Positions 28,354-36,828 of a stretch of DNA of 64,000 nt are shown in pieces. The stretch covers positions 2,914,001 through 2,978,000 of the forward strand of contig CP066552.1 in NCBI GenBank assembly GCA_016415585.1, given 5' to 3'. The first letter of the stretch is position 1. Each line of letters opens with the position of its first letter. This DNA is from Pectobacterium carotovorum. Its GTDB lineage: Bacteria; Pseudomonadota; Gammaproteobacteria; Enterobacterales; Enterobacteriaceae. The notes under the pieces were generated by a model. The model ran no database searches. It saw nothing but the letters and a program-made list of their open reading frames with translations, and was not told the origin of the DNA. The position numbers were made by a program, and so were the translations under genes.

Positions 28354-29449
28354 TCGACACCCCGACGACGCTGACATTGATGCCCGTGCAGTTCGCCCAT
28401 TCACTGTCATCCAACACCATCAATGACGGTGAAACGAGCTCCACCTGATACACGCCGGGGATGGATAACGTGGCGATAATTTGGCTTGGGACAATGTCGC
28501 GCCCCAGCGTAGCGGTACGGGTTTCAACCCAGGCCTGCACCGCTTTCTCCGCAGCGGCCTGAACGACGCCAGCCTGTTCGCCGTTAAACAGCGTCAATTT
28601 AGCGCTGATGGCGTAATCCACCTGCGTGGGTGATTTGGCGGAGACAAAATCCGTCAGTGGGCGCACCTGTTCGTCGGAGCAAAAACTTTCCACCAGCGAA
28701 AGTATGCTGCTGTCCGGCAGGCCAGTGCTGAGCAACGGATACAGCACCACTTCACCCGGTTCGGGTGACATCACCGCCACATCGACAATGTTTTGGTGTG
28801 CCCGCATCGCATGGAAGCGATACGCCAGTTTCGATCCCGCCGTACTGAACGATTCCGGTGCCAGTTGAACACGTTCACGCAGGCGATCGTCATCTTCCTC
28901 GGCGGAACCACCGCTGCTTTTGGTGATATTGATGACGCTTAAATCGCTGTCGCCAATCTCATCCAACAGCGTACTGATCTGGGCAGGCAGCCAGTCATTA
29001 CCCACATCGCCACTTTCGGTACAGGTCGCCAACACGGTGACACCGCTGCCGTTCGCTCTCAGCAGCGCATCGCTGTCGGTGGTGAAAATCACGCTGTCTG
29101 ACGCGCTAACGCGAGTGCCCGCAGGAATCAGCAGATCGCTGACTAACGGCGTTTCAGGAGTGAAGCGAAGTTCTGCACGTGCTGGCTGCGCCGCCAAACG
29201 GTAGACGCCGACCAGTTCTGCCAGATAATCCAGCATCGGTGCACGCGCAAACGCAACCAGGTTCTGCTTGGCGGCTTCCTGGACCGCACTACGTAATAAG
29301 GTTTCCCGGTAGGCAAAGAGGTTAATCAGCAGGCGTTCGGCCTGCGCCGGATAGAGTGTTTTCCCCGAATCAGCTTCATATTTCGCGATCATTTCGGCGG
29401 TAATCTTCGCCGCATCACGTTCAATAAAATTGGGTTCTGTCAGCGCCAT
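28346..29449 (-). CDS. Baseplate wedge protein J
   Basis: A 367-residue Baseplate_J family protein (P2 gpJ / Mu gp47 / T4 gp6 type). It has LIPAGTRVSASDSVIFTT in the central part and the conserved GGSAEEDDDRLRERVQLAP around residues 183-200. It forms the wedge ring of the baseplate. It overlaps both neighbours (W by ten bases, I by eight), typical of tightly coupled tail operons. Confidence 0.9.
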   Translation of the reverse strand: MALTEPNFIERDAAKITAEMIAKYEADSGKTLYPAQAERLLINLFAYRETLLRSAVQEAAKQNLVAFARAPMLDYLAELVGVYRLAAQPARAELRFTPETPLVSDLLIPAGTRVSASDSVIFTTDSDALLRANGSGVTVLATCTESGDVGNDWLPAQISTLLDEIGDSDLSVINITKSSGGSAEEDDDRLRERVQLAPESFSTAGSKLAYRFHAMRAHQNIVDVAVMSPEPGEVVLYPLLSTGLPDSSILSLVESFCSDEQVRPLTDFVSAKSPTQVDYAISAKLTLFNGEQAGVVQAAAEKAVQAWVETRTATLGRDIVPSQIIATLSIPGVYQVELVSPSLMVLDDSEWANCTGINVSVVGVSNG

Positions 29450-29787
29450 AACAACTCCGTGGTCTGTGTCGCGCCGTTAGCGGTTTTCCAGCTAACGTGC
29501 AGCGTCAGGTGAGCCCCATTCACAGAAGGTTTAACCGCCAGTAGCTGGCAGCGAGGTTCCCATCGTTTGATCGCTTCTACCGATTCCCTGACGACATGCG
29601 GGATCGCACGATCGATCGGATAATCGAGATACAGATGTAGATTGCTACCAAAGTCAGGCCGATGTGGGTCGCTGCCGCAGGGTGTCCGCAGGATGATGTG
29701 AATCGCCTGCATGATATCTGCCGTTCCTTCGACGATGTCGCCGGGACGTTGCAGCGCCGGTTGCCAAAAAACAGATTGAGTTTTCAT
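29440..29787 (-). CDS. Baseplate protein W (gp25-like)
   Basis: A 115-residue GPW/gp25 family protein: GDIVEGTADIMQAIHIILRT followed by GSDPHRPDFGSNL, and then DRAIPHVVRESVEAIKRWEPR. The gp25-type protein attaches the sheath to the baseplate and helps trigger contraction. It lies between V and J, the standard P2/Mu order. Confidence 0.9.
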   Translation of the reverse strand: MKTQSVFWQPALQRPGDIVEGTADIMQAIHIILRTPCGSDPHRPDFGSNLHLYLDYPIDRAIPHVVRESVEAIKRWEPRCQLLAVKPSVNGAHLTLHVSWKTANGATQTTELLWR

Positions 29788-29845
29788 AGGGGGCTATTGT
29801 CGCCCCCTATGAGAGGAAGGAATATTAAAGCGGTTTAGGGAAACG

Positions 29846-30427
29846 TTAGTGCGAGTGGTGATTAGAGTTGCCGCCAGCATCCATGACGCTGCCGCTAGCG
29901 CTGACGTTACCAGAGATACTGACATTACCATTGAGGTTGGCACCGCCGGAACCGGACATCCCGCTCTCGTAGGTGAGTTGCCCTTGCACCAGTAGCTTGC
30001 CCGTCACCGTCGTTTCTGGCGCATTAATGGTGACCCGCTGGGCGTTAACCACCACGTCAACACCGCTGCTAATCGCAATATGCTGCACACCGCCGTTGAT
30101 CGTTAGCGTATGCGTCCGGCGATCGTATTCAATATGCGCACCGTCAGCGAACGTTACCGCCCTTTTGTCCTTATCCGCCAGCATTGGCACATCGGCGGCG
30201 GAATAAATCGCTCCCAGCACCAGGCCGTCTTCGCCGTTGTCATCCAGCAGAACCTCAACCTGTTCGCCAATATCCGGCAACCAATAATCCTTATTATTCT
30301 GCGTATTACGCTGTAATACTGGCAGCCAGGCCGTACGCAGATTGTCACACTCAGGCAGGCGAACACGCACCATCACGCGAGCCTCATCTACCGCGCTTAT
30401 CGTGCCAATTCGACGAGATAAACTCAT
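29846..30427 (-). CDS. Baseplate spike protein V
   Basis: A 193-residue central spike (P2 gpV / Mu gp45 type). An OB-fold domain (residues 1-85, RIGTISAVDEARVMVRVRLP, WLPDIGEQVEVLLDDNGEDG) is followed by a beta-helical shaft of repeated short strands. It ends in GGNSNHHSH. The terminal H-x-H-type histidines are known in P2 and phi92 spikes to hold an iron ion at the membrane-piercing tip. Confidence 0.92.
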   Translation of the reverse strand: MSLSRRIGTISAVDEARVMVRVRLPECDNLRTAWLPVLQRNTQNNKDYWLPDIGEQVEVLLDDNGEDGLVLGAIYSAADVPMLADKDKRAVTFADGAHIEYDRRTHTLTINGGVQHIAISSGVDVVVNAQRVTINAPETTVTGKLLVQGQLTYESGMSGSGGANLNGNVSISGNVSASGSVMDAGGNSNHHSH

Positions 30428-31584
30428 GGCAACACCTCCTTTTTACTCTTGACAGTCCGTGTTGTCTGGCTGCCATCTGGGTGGTAAGTCACTACCGTTT
30501 TTCCGCTATCCGACTTTCGCTTACCCGCCGTAATCGGCCCGCGAATCAGCCCAATCTCCGTGGTGTAGCCACTGCTACGCTCCAGAACATGGCGAGCCGA
30601 CTCGATCAGCCAATGGCCGGAAAGTTGGCCGAACGACACCAGCTCCACTTTATTCCCCGCCGCCAACTGCGGGCTGCCCATCAGCGTCATCGACCCTTTT
30701 TGTTGCTTTTCGTTGTGCGCATCCAATGCAGCATCCGTTTTCATCCTCGCTCCAGAAGCATCCGCCGCGCGCACGTTAACTTTCAACGTATCCGCACTGG
30801 TCTCAGCACCGGCAGACTTCATTTCGTTGTTCGCGCCACCGTTGGCTTCATAAACCATCAGTTTCTTTTCACTCCCTTTCTGATATTTCGTCTTGGCGTT
30901 TTTATAGACGTGGCTGATCGTGTCGCTCAGTGAAAAACGCGCGACGTCCGTTGGCTTAATTTGTCGAACAGACGCCTGATTACGCAACGTTGCCAGATGG
31001 GAAAAAATCAGCTGGTCGCTGACCACTTTCACGACATAGCCATATTCACTGGCGAGCCGCTTTAGAAAAGCGACATCGGTTTCCGCATATTGCGTAACGC
31101 GATCGATCTTGATGATCTGAATCATCCCCACGAGCATCAACTGATGCTTTTTCGCGATACGCGTCGCAATGGCGGCTAACGTCGTATCCTCAAAACCGCG
31201 GTTTGATTTGGTTCGTAACGCACGATTGACCGATGTCGCGACACCTCGAATCATGACTTCGCTGGGCGGTCCACTAACCTCAATCTCATCAATCGAGAAA
31301 GTGCCGCAGTTAAACAGCGTTTCACCGAGATAGCCTAATTTGAGCGATAACGTATCGCCCGTACCGGGATACCACTTATCCATCCAGCGGCCGTCGGTAT
31401 CATCGAGCCTGACCTCAATCGAATCCGATTCGTTCTTAATGCTGTCGGTATACGTCACGCTGGTGACATATGGCGCGATATCGTTGGTGATGTCTTTTTG
31501 CTGATACCACAGGGTAAACGCCGGTTGCAGGACGTTCGACACTGCAGGAGAAAACAGTGTTGGTTCTTCCGTTAACGCAGCCAT
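30424..31584 (-). CDS. Tail hub protein D
   Basis: A 386-residue phage late-control D family protein (P2 gpD / Mu gp44). It has SVTYTDSIKNESDSIEVRLD near the N-terminus, GAnear-type segments such as FNCGTFSIDEIEVSGPP, and TDVAFLKRLASEYGYVVKVV. It forms the hub under the spike. The C-terminal 40 residues are basic and Ser/Thr-rich. It overlaps V by four bases. Confidence 0.88.
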   Translation of the reverse strand: MAALTEEPTLFSPAVSNVLQPAFTLWYQQKDITNDIAPYVTSVTYTDSIKNESDSIEVRLDDTDGRWMDKWYPGTGDTLSLKLGYLGETLFNCGTFSIDEIEVSGPPSEVMIRGVATSVNRALRTKSNRGFEDTTLAAIATRIAKKHQLMLVGMIQIIKIDRVTQYAETDVAFLKRLASEYGYVVKVVSDQLIFSHLATLRNQASVRQIKPTDVARFSLSDTISHVYKNAKTKYQKGSEKKLMVYEANGGANNEMKSAGAETSADTLKVNVRAADASGARMKTDAALDAHNEKQQKGSMTLMGSPQLAAGNKVELVSFGQLSGHWLIESARHVLERSSGYTTEIGLIRGPITAGKRKSDSGKTVVTYHPDGSQTTRTVKSKKEVLP

Positions 31585-31784
31585 GGTGGGGTGTCCTCCG
31601 CTTTACTGGCCTCAGCCTGTGCAATAATCGGAATCAGCACCACAATACCCGATGGCAACAGCGGCACAATGGGGACATGCGGGTTAGCGGCAATAATACG
31701 TGGGTAGCCAAGCGGATCGCCGTAATACCGATAGGACAAGGTATCCCACCGTTCACCCTGTGTGGTGATATGTTCAAGGTGCAT
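31572..31784 (-). CDS. Tail protein X (LysM-like)
   Basis: A 70-residue P2 gpX-family protein with a LysM-like core: ERWDTLSYRYYGDPLGYPRI and IIAANPH. It is a baseplate or hub-associated component. It overlaps D by 13 bases and U by 11 bases, so the three are probably translationally coupled. Confidence 0.87.
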   Translation of the reverse strand: MHLEHITTQGERWDTLSYRYYGDPLGYPRIIAANPHVPIVPLLPSGIVVLIPIIAQAEASKAEDTPPWLR

Positions 31785-32703
31785 ATTGTTTAACCCTCTT
31801 CACGATTTCCGCAGTCAGTTTGCTTAGCGCAGGTTCAGCGCCTTTAAATGTGTCGCTCGCGGCATCAACATGTTTGCTGATGGCCTCCAGCTTCTCGATA
31901 ACATTTTTGCTGTCGACGTCCTGCAACAAGGTGGCAACTTGCTTGACCTGTTTCAGCATTTCATTCGCCGCTTTATTAACCGCTGTAATTTCAGGCATCA
32001 TCTTCTCTGCCTGAACCGCCGTCTCAGATATGGCCTCTGCCGCTTTTTTAAACGCCGGTTCCACCTCACTTAACGGCGTCAATACATTCCCGACTTGCGT
32101 TAGCAGCCCGGGAATTTGCAACAGCGCGGTTTCGGGATTGTTCTTCATCCGTTTTACAATCTGAACGGTGGTTTTCACCGCCTTAACGGCAGACTGCGCC
32201 TTCTTGGCATACGTGACAGCCGTGCGTAGTGAGTCCGCAAAGCCGCTCACTTTCTGGACCGCCGTGGTGATGGCGCTGACGTTAGGAACAGGGGTCTCTA
32301 TCGCTGGCGGCTTGAGTGGATTCTTCGGATCGCCAATATATTCTCGCAGCGTAAGCTCTGCATTCATTGCCAACACGTTGCCTTTCGCGTCGGTATGCTG
32401 GCTGGTCGAGGTCAGTGCCGTAATCACAAACCAGCCGCGATAATCCCCATTACCGAAGACCAAAGCCATTGCCTGATGCGCCCGCATCGCCTCAGCCAAC
32501 CGCTTCAGCTCCGTATCGGGCGTGCAGTACTGCTTGTGAAACACCAGACTAATAGTAATCTCGTCCAGCTTCGCACCGATGAACTGAAGGCCAGGTTTGC
32601 CTTCAATACGGCCATGCTCGGCATAATCTGCGCCGAATGACGTATTAAAGCCGTCCCAGTAGGCGGTCACTTTAAATTCAATATTTCCTAATACCGCAAA
32701 CAT
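31774..32703 (-). CDS. Tail protein U with a long helical extension
   Basis: A 309-residue protein. Residues 1-130 are a P2 gpU-type domain (IEFKVTAYWDGFNTSFGADY, LVFGNGDYRGWFVITALTST). Residues 135-309 form an additional, mostly helical and Lys/Val-rich region (VKAVKTTVQIVKRMKNNP, KQVATLLQDVDSKNVIEKLE) with coiled-coil character. P2 gpU is about 160 residues, so the extension nearly doubles the protein. It ends next to X and begins one base from the tape measure stop. Confidence 0.82.
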   Translation of the reverse strand: MFAVLGNIEFKVTAYWDGFNTSFGADYAEHGRIEGKPGLQFIGAKLDEITISLVFHKQYCTPDTELKRLAEAMRAHQAMALVFGNGDYRGWFVITALTSTSQHTDAKGNVLAMNAELTLREYIGDPKNPLKPPAIETPVPNVSAITTAVQKVSGFADSLRTAVTYAKKAQSAVKAVKTTVQIVKRMKNNPETALLQIPGLLTQVGNVLTPLSEVEPAFKKAAEAISETAVQAEKMMPEITAVNKAANEMLKQVKQVATLLQDVDSKNVIEKLEAISKHVDAASDTFKGAEPALSKLTAEIVKRVKQYAP

Positions 32704-35186
32704 CAGGCGTACCCCCTGCGCTCACGCTGAGCGAGCAGCTTGTTCAACATATTTTCCAATTCATTCATGCTAAGCGTCAGCGTCTTCGTCATTTCAGGCG
32801 TTGGCGCAGCCTTCTGGCCGTTAAGATAAATGGTGGGTGAGAAAGCAACCTGAACACGCTCGGAAGGGGCTGCGGTGACTAACTTATCTTTCGCTCCACC
32901 GACAGTTGGTGTCAGTGCAGCACGCTGTTGCGGGGTTGACGCAGTGTTCTCAGCGTTAGGTGATTCAACACGCGCTGTCGGCTGTAGCGACAATGCAGAT
33001 ACCAATGTGGGTTGTAGAACGGGTGGAGTCATAACACTGGTAGCCACAGATTGACCGCTAGCGTCGATAGACACCGTTTTCGACCCGATACCCAGAAAGT
33101 CTTTAACGCTATCGGGAATAAACTCATCGATCGTTTCCAGGACGCTCTTTAACTCAGGGAAAGCGCTAGTCAGACCATTAACCAGTCCGTCAATAATCAC
33201 GCCCCCGAGCTCACTTAAACTACCGGGTAGTTGAATGCCCAATTCGCTGACAGTAGTGGCGAAGATGGAATACAGCACGCCAAATGGTGACCAGTCGAGC
33301 AGTAACGCCGCAATACCAGCTACTCCGCCAGATACCGCATTGCTGAGCGCCTCCCACCCCGCATTAAAAGCCTGACTGACCTGTGACCAGAGGTTTTTAA
33401 AGAATGCACTAATCGGTTCCCAATATCGGTAAATCAGGTAAGCTGCCCCTACGATTGCCGTTACTGCCAAGCCAATCGGATTCATCAGCAGCATACGTCC
33501 TAGAAACAATACTGCTCGACCCGCCATCATCAAGCCGTTGCGTAACATACCACCAAGCATGCGTCCTAATGTTCCGGCTCCACCAACCAACCGGCTCAAA
33601 ATCCCCCCAATACCTTGCAACACTCCGGTCGTTCTTAATCCCGCATTGAATAGCTGCCAACCACGCTGAACCTGCAAAATACCTTCCCAAACGCTCAGTA
33701 AAGGCGATAACAGTGTGATAATCCCCAGCTTCGCACCGCTCAATGCCATTCTGAACGCGAAGAAACCGGCGACGGCCATCACGATCCCACGAACCAGTTC
33801 AGGGTTCGCCGCCGTCCAGGTCACCAGTTGATCCAGAATAGGAATCAGTATGTCGCTCAAGGAAACCAATACTGGCACCAGCGCTTCTCCCACATTGAGT
33901 GCAATATTCAGCAATGACGTTGTCATTTGATTCCAGCGCCCGGTCAATGTGTCATTCTGCTGGGCGAAGTCGAGACCCAGCGTTTGCGTGGCTGCCGGGC
34001 TGTTCATTCGCTGTTGGTTCGCTTGATAGCTCTGCCAGTTCTGCTTCATCGACATCGCATGATTCACGGCTTCTGGCGTACGGAATACCTCCTGCAACCC
34101 GTAGCTCTGCATTAAACTTTGCTGTGCGTCTACGTTGCCCGCTTTACTGGCCTTATCCCACAGTTGCTGGAACTGACTGCCTTTGCTGTCGATGAATCGG
34201 TTACTAATCTGAACCGCAGCGTCGTACTGTGAATACCCACCTTTCATGTAGCTTTTTAGTGACGCGTTATAATCAACGCCCGCGTTGTAGTAGCTGTCGG
34301 CAATATCAGTTCGTCCCACCGAATTCATGAAACTCTCCAGTCGGGCAGCCGTGTTCGCTTCTGTATCCGCGCCTTTTGTCGCGCTCAGGCTGGAAACCAA
34401 CTGACTCAACGCCTGATTGCCCGTCGCCCCCATCGCCGTAAACCCTGGAGCTAACGCAGTCGCGTATTGCGTCATCGACGCCATGGAGAAACCCTGTTTC
34501 GTGCCCGCCAGCATGCGGGAGAAGGATTCCTCCAGCGCCTTAGCACCTTTCAGGTTAAACACGTCATCTAACGTGGCCGAAAGTGCAGTAAGATCGGACA
34601 GCGCCGCGCCAGAGGCCGTTGACGTTTTCCCTAAAACTGCCGCAACATCCGTTGCCTGATCTGGTGACATGCCATAAGCAAGCAGTTGTCCGGCACTACC
34701 GAGCAATGCATCTGGCTTTTGGTTCACCTGTTGAGAAGATTGACGCAGTTTCTGCCCCATCAACTTTTCTTGCTCACTCGATATCCCATGAGCAACGCTA
34801 ATGCCACGCAACTGCGCCTCAAACGACGCATAGCGTGTGACCGACGCCACAATCGGCTTCATGACAGAATCAAACTGCGCACGCTTAGTCTGAAAATCCT
34901 CGGCGAGTTCACCCCGACGGCTACGTAGCGTTTCCTGACGTGACTGGATACTCTCCAGCCGTTCCTGATTGGTTACCAATTTACTTAGTGACTGGCTCAG
35001 TCGGGACGTCACTTGTGTGCTACGCAAACTGACATTGCCAAAACGCTCCAGCGACTGATTAAACAGACGTTGCCACTCCTCAGCTTGTTTGAGTTTATCG
35101 CTAAGTGGCTGCAGCGATTTTTTTGTGTCATCCAGCGTGGCGCCAAACGCCCTGCCCAGCATGACACCGTTTAAAAGCATATCCAC
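32703..35186 (-). CDS. Tape measure protein
   Basis: An 827-residue tape measure protein. The N-terminal 120 residues are predicted coiled coil (LEESIQ-type heptads such as QEERLESIQSRQETLRSRRG). Hydrophobic segments lie in the middle (about residues 470-610, including VRGIVMAVAGFFAFRMAL). It sets tail length and lines the tail lumen. P2 gpT is 815 residues, so the predicted tail length is P2-like. It follows the E/E' chaperones, in the usual order. Confidence 0.9.
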   Translation of the reverse strand: MDMLLNGVMLGRAFGATLDDTKKSLQPLSDKLKQAEEWQRLFNQSLERFGNVSLRSTQVTSRLSQSLSKLVTNQERLESIQSRQETLRSRRGELAEDFQTKRAQFDSVMKPIVASVTRYASFEAQLRGISVAHGISSEQEKLMGQKLRQSSQQVNQKPDALLGSAGQLLAYGMSPDQATDVAAVLGKTSTASGAALSDLTALSATLDDVFNLKGAKALEESFSRMLAGTKQGFSMASMTQYATALAPGFTAMGATGNQALSQLVSSLSATKGADTEANTAARLESFMNSVGRTDIADSYYNAGVDYNASLKSYMKGGYSQYDAAVQISNRFIDSKGSQFQQLWDKASKAGNVDAQQSLMQSYGLQEVFRTPEAVNHAMSMKQNWQSYQANQQRMNSPAATQTLGLDFAQQNDTLTGRWNQMTTSLLNIALNVGEALVPVLVSLSDILIPILDQLVTWTAANPELVRGIVMAVAGFFAFRMALSGAKLGIITLLSPLLSVWEGILQVQRGWQLFNAGLRTTGVLQGIGGILSRLVGGAGTLGRMLGGMLRNGLMMAGRAVLFLGRMLLMNPIGLAVTAIVGAAYLIYRYWEPISAFFKNLWSQVSQAFNAGWEALSNAVSGGVAGIAALLLDWSPFGVLYSIFATTVSELGIQLPGSLSELGGVIIDGLVNGLTSAFPELKSVLETIDEFIPDSVKDFLGIGSKTVSIDASGQSVATSVMTPPVLQPTLVSALSLQPTARVESPNAENTASTPQQRAALTPTVGGAKDKLVTAAPSERVQVAFSPTIYLNGQKAAPTPEMTKTLTLSMNELENMLNKLLAQRERRGYA

Positions 35187-35402
35187 GGTTCACTCTCATT
35201 CAGAAAAGCCCCTTGCGGGGCGGATCGGAGACGGCGGCTTGCGCCGCTCCAGTGTGGTTTCCCCATCACAAACCGGGGATAAAACGAGGAAAAGGACGAG
35301 TGATAAGCGGGAGAAGAAGACAGGTGGTGAGGGAGCAAAACGGCCAGCGTCCTGTCGCTGGCCGGGGTGGGTGGATGGTGGACTCATTAATCCTGTCAGT
35401 AA

Positions 35403-35624
35403 TCAGTCTTCCTCACCGTTCTCACGTTTTATCTGTTCGCTGGCTTCATCCAGCCAGCGTTCAAAGTCGTCCAATTCCAGCGCATCAATCTCACTCGGCT
35501 GAAAGCGAAACCACCTCGCCAGCAGGGCTTGCGCTTTCCACAGCAGCGCCGGCTGCGTTATCCAACCCAAGTAACTGCTGAAATCGTTTTTGCAGCGCCA
35601 TGTAGTCCTGTGCGTCCATCTCAT
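35403..35624 (-). CDS. Tail assembly chaperone E' (frameshift extension)
   Basis: The C-terminal part matches the P2 GpE family (ALLARWFRFQPSEIDALELD, FERWLDEASEQ). It lies in the +1 (equivalently -2) frame relative to E and overlaps it by about 134 bases. In tailed phages the second chaperone is made as an E-E' fusion by ribosomal frameshifting. The ATG at 35624 is only the first in-frame ATG and is probably not used. The exact slip site is not clear (see findings). Confidence 0.7.
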   Translation of the reverse strand: MRWTHRTTWRCKNDFSSYLGWITQPALLWKAQALLARWFRFQPSEIDALELDDFERWLDEASEQIKRENGEED

Positions 35625-35811
35625 CGATGTCTTCCGGCACCAGACCAGTCATGCGTGACAGCAGCGCGTCGTCCCAGTTGCTTGGGTCATCGCTGATTTT
35701 TTTCACCGCTTTGATGTCTTTGACTTTCAGACGCTTGAGCGAAATGGACTCCACGCGTTGACCGGCAGAGGTGGTGTAGGGGAATTGCAGAGAATAGGTT
35801 TCAGTGTGCAT
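35491..35811 (-). CDS. Tail assembly chaperone E
   Basis: A 106-residue phage tail assembly chaperone of the gp41/E type: YSLQFPYTTSAGQRVESISL, then RLKVKDIKAVKKISDDP and MTGLVPEDIDEMDAQDYMAL. It binds the tape measure protein during tail assembly. It begins after a terminator that separates it from the sheath-tube-ferredoxin-like unit, so it is expected at lower level than the sheath and tube. Confidence 0.83.
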   Translation of the reverse strand: MHTETYSLQFPYTTSAGQRVESISLKRLKVKDIKAVKKISDDPSNWDDALLSRMTGLVPEDIDEMDAQDYMALQKRFQQLLGLDNAAGAAVESASPAGEVVSLSAE

Positions 35812-35904
35812 AACGGCTCCTTAGTAAATGTCGGGAGCAGTATCGCGTGCGGCGAGGAATAACGATTTTAAAGTGAATTAGGAAACGAAACTGCCGGGTG
35901 TAAA

Positions 35905-35924
35905 AAAGGGGCCGAAGCCCCTTT
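35905..35924 (-). terminator. Terminator between the ferredoxin-like gene and E
   Basis: On the minus strand a stem AAAGGGGC / GCCCCTTT with a TTCG loop runs into six T. It should end or reduce transcription coming from sheath, tube and the ferredoxin-like gene before the chaperone genes. Confidence 0.88.
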
Positions 35925-35950
35925 CATTACGATAACGTGAACATAGGTAA

Positions 35951-36247
35951 TTAACGTCGCAACTCTTCTTCTGCAAAGAAGCGAACAAAACAGTCGCTCA
36001 GTGGATAAGAGGTATCTGTCAGAAAGAACCCCGCGGCCTTCTGGTTATCATCTAAAAATGAACCATCGCTCTGATCAACCTGACCAGAGATCAACCGAGC
36101 CACAGATGACGAGTCTGATCCAGCTCGGCCAGAATACGGCAGAGAAATACTGGCTTCTTCTGCTGCATCCAAAATGTAAACATCTTCACGGCACTGGAAA
36201 TGAATATTATTTTCCAAGTCGATAATATCAAATACTTTTGCTGACAT
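35951..36247 (-). CDS. Plant-type ferredoxin homologue lacking all cluster cysteines
   Basis: A 98-residue protein that can be aligned end to end with plant-type [2Fe-2S] ferredoxin: FQCREDVYILDAAEE, LPYSGRAGSDSSS, GQVDQSDGSFLDDNQ, YPLSDC and AEEELRR. The four cluster cysteines (39, 44, 47 and 77 in the mature plant protein) are here G40, D45, S48 and D78, so no cluster can bind by the normal ligands. The two remaining cysteines (C19, C86) are not ligand positions. The start at 36247 has GAGGTG well placed upstream. It sits between tube and chaperone in the tail operon, bracketed by a strong hairpin and a terminator, like an added cassette. Function is unknown. Confidence 0.85.
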   Translation of the reverse strand: MSAKVFDIIDLENNIHFQCREDVYILDAAEEASISLPYSGRAGSDSSSVARLISGQVDQSDGSFLDDNQKAAGFFLTDTSYPLSDCFVRFFAEEELRR

Positions 36248-36268
36248 AGTCACCTCACTGATTGATAG

Positions 36269-36295
36269 CCAAACCCGCCCCAAAGGCGGGTTTGG
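36269..36295 (-). terminator. Strong hairpin between tube gene and ferredoxin-like gene
   Basis: An 11-base perfect stem (CCAAACCCGCC / GGCGGGTTTGG) with a five-base loop. It starts nine bases after the tube stop. There is no T run on the minus strand, so it may protect the 3' end of the abundant sheath-tube mRNA or act as a leaky terminator. Confidence 0.7.
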
Positions 36296-36303
36296 AAGAT
36301 AAA

Positions 36304-36828
36304 TTAACCGCCGATATTGGTACGATAGCTGTTCAGTTGATCCACACCGCCCACCATGAAGATGTTGGACATATAATCCAGCTCCAGCAGATCTTCACCG
36401 TTCATCACCTGCTTGATGTAGGTGCAGTTGAACGCGCTGCTAAAATCCGGGTTTTCGTGCTGTTTGAACGTGCCCAACGGGTTCTTTTTGAACATGATGG
36501 TCATGTACGTCACCAGAGGCACTTCTTCGATACGGCCTTGAGAGCCGTAGCGTTCCACACTGGAACGGCACTGCAACGCCAATGATTGGTACGGGTTTGC
36601 CGCTGCCAGCATCGCTTCGCGGTAGAAGGAGTTCCATTTGATCTCGCCTTCCAATTTATCGAAACCCGCAGGCAATTCGATCTTGCCGACCATCCCCAGC
36701 GCTTTGTGCTCCTGCATGATCATGGAAACATCCGGTAGTTTGATTTCCTGCGCACGCCCCAGCAGGTTGGTGCCGTTGATGTAGATATTGGCGTTGGTAA
36801 TACGGTTTACTTCAATTTTCCCGGCCAT
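36304..36828 (-). CDS. Tail tube protein FII
   Basis: A 174-residue P2 FII-type major tail tube protein: VNRITNANIYINGTNLLGRA, EIKLPDVSMIMQEHKALGM, GKIELPAGFDKLEGEIKW. Hexamers stack into the inner tube that the contracting sheath drives through the target envelope. Its start overlaps the sheath stop by one base. The hairpin after it may help keep this highly needed mRNA stable. Confidence 0.95.
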   Translation of the reverse strand: MAGKIEVNRITNANIYINGTNLLGRAQEIKLPDVSMIMQEHKALGMVGKIELPAGFDKLEGEIKWNSFYREAMLAAANPYQSLALQCRSSVERYGSQGRIEEVPLVTYMTIMFKKNPLGTFKQHENPDFSSAFNCTYIKQVMNGEDLLELDYMSNIFMVGGVDQLNSYRTNIGG

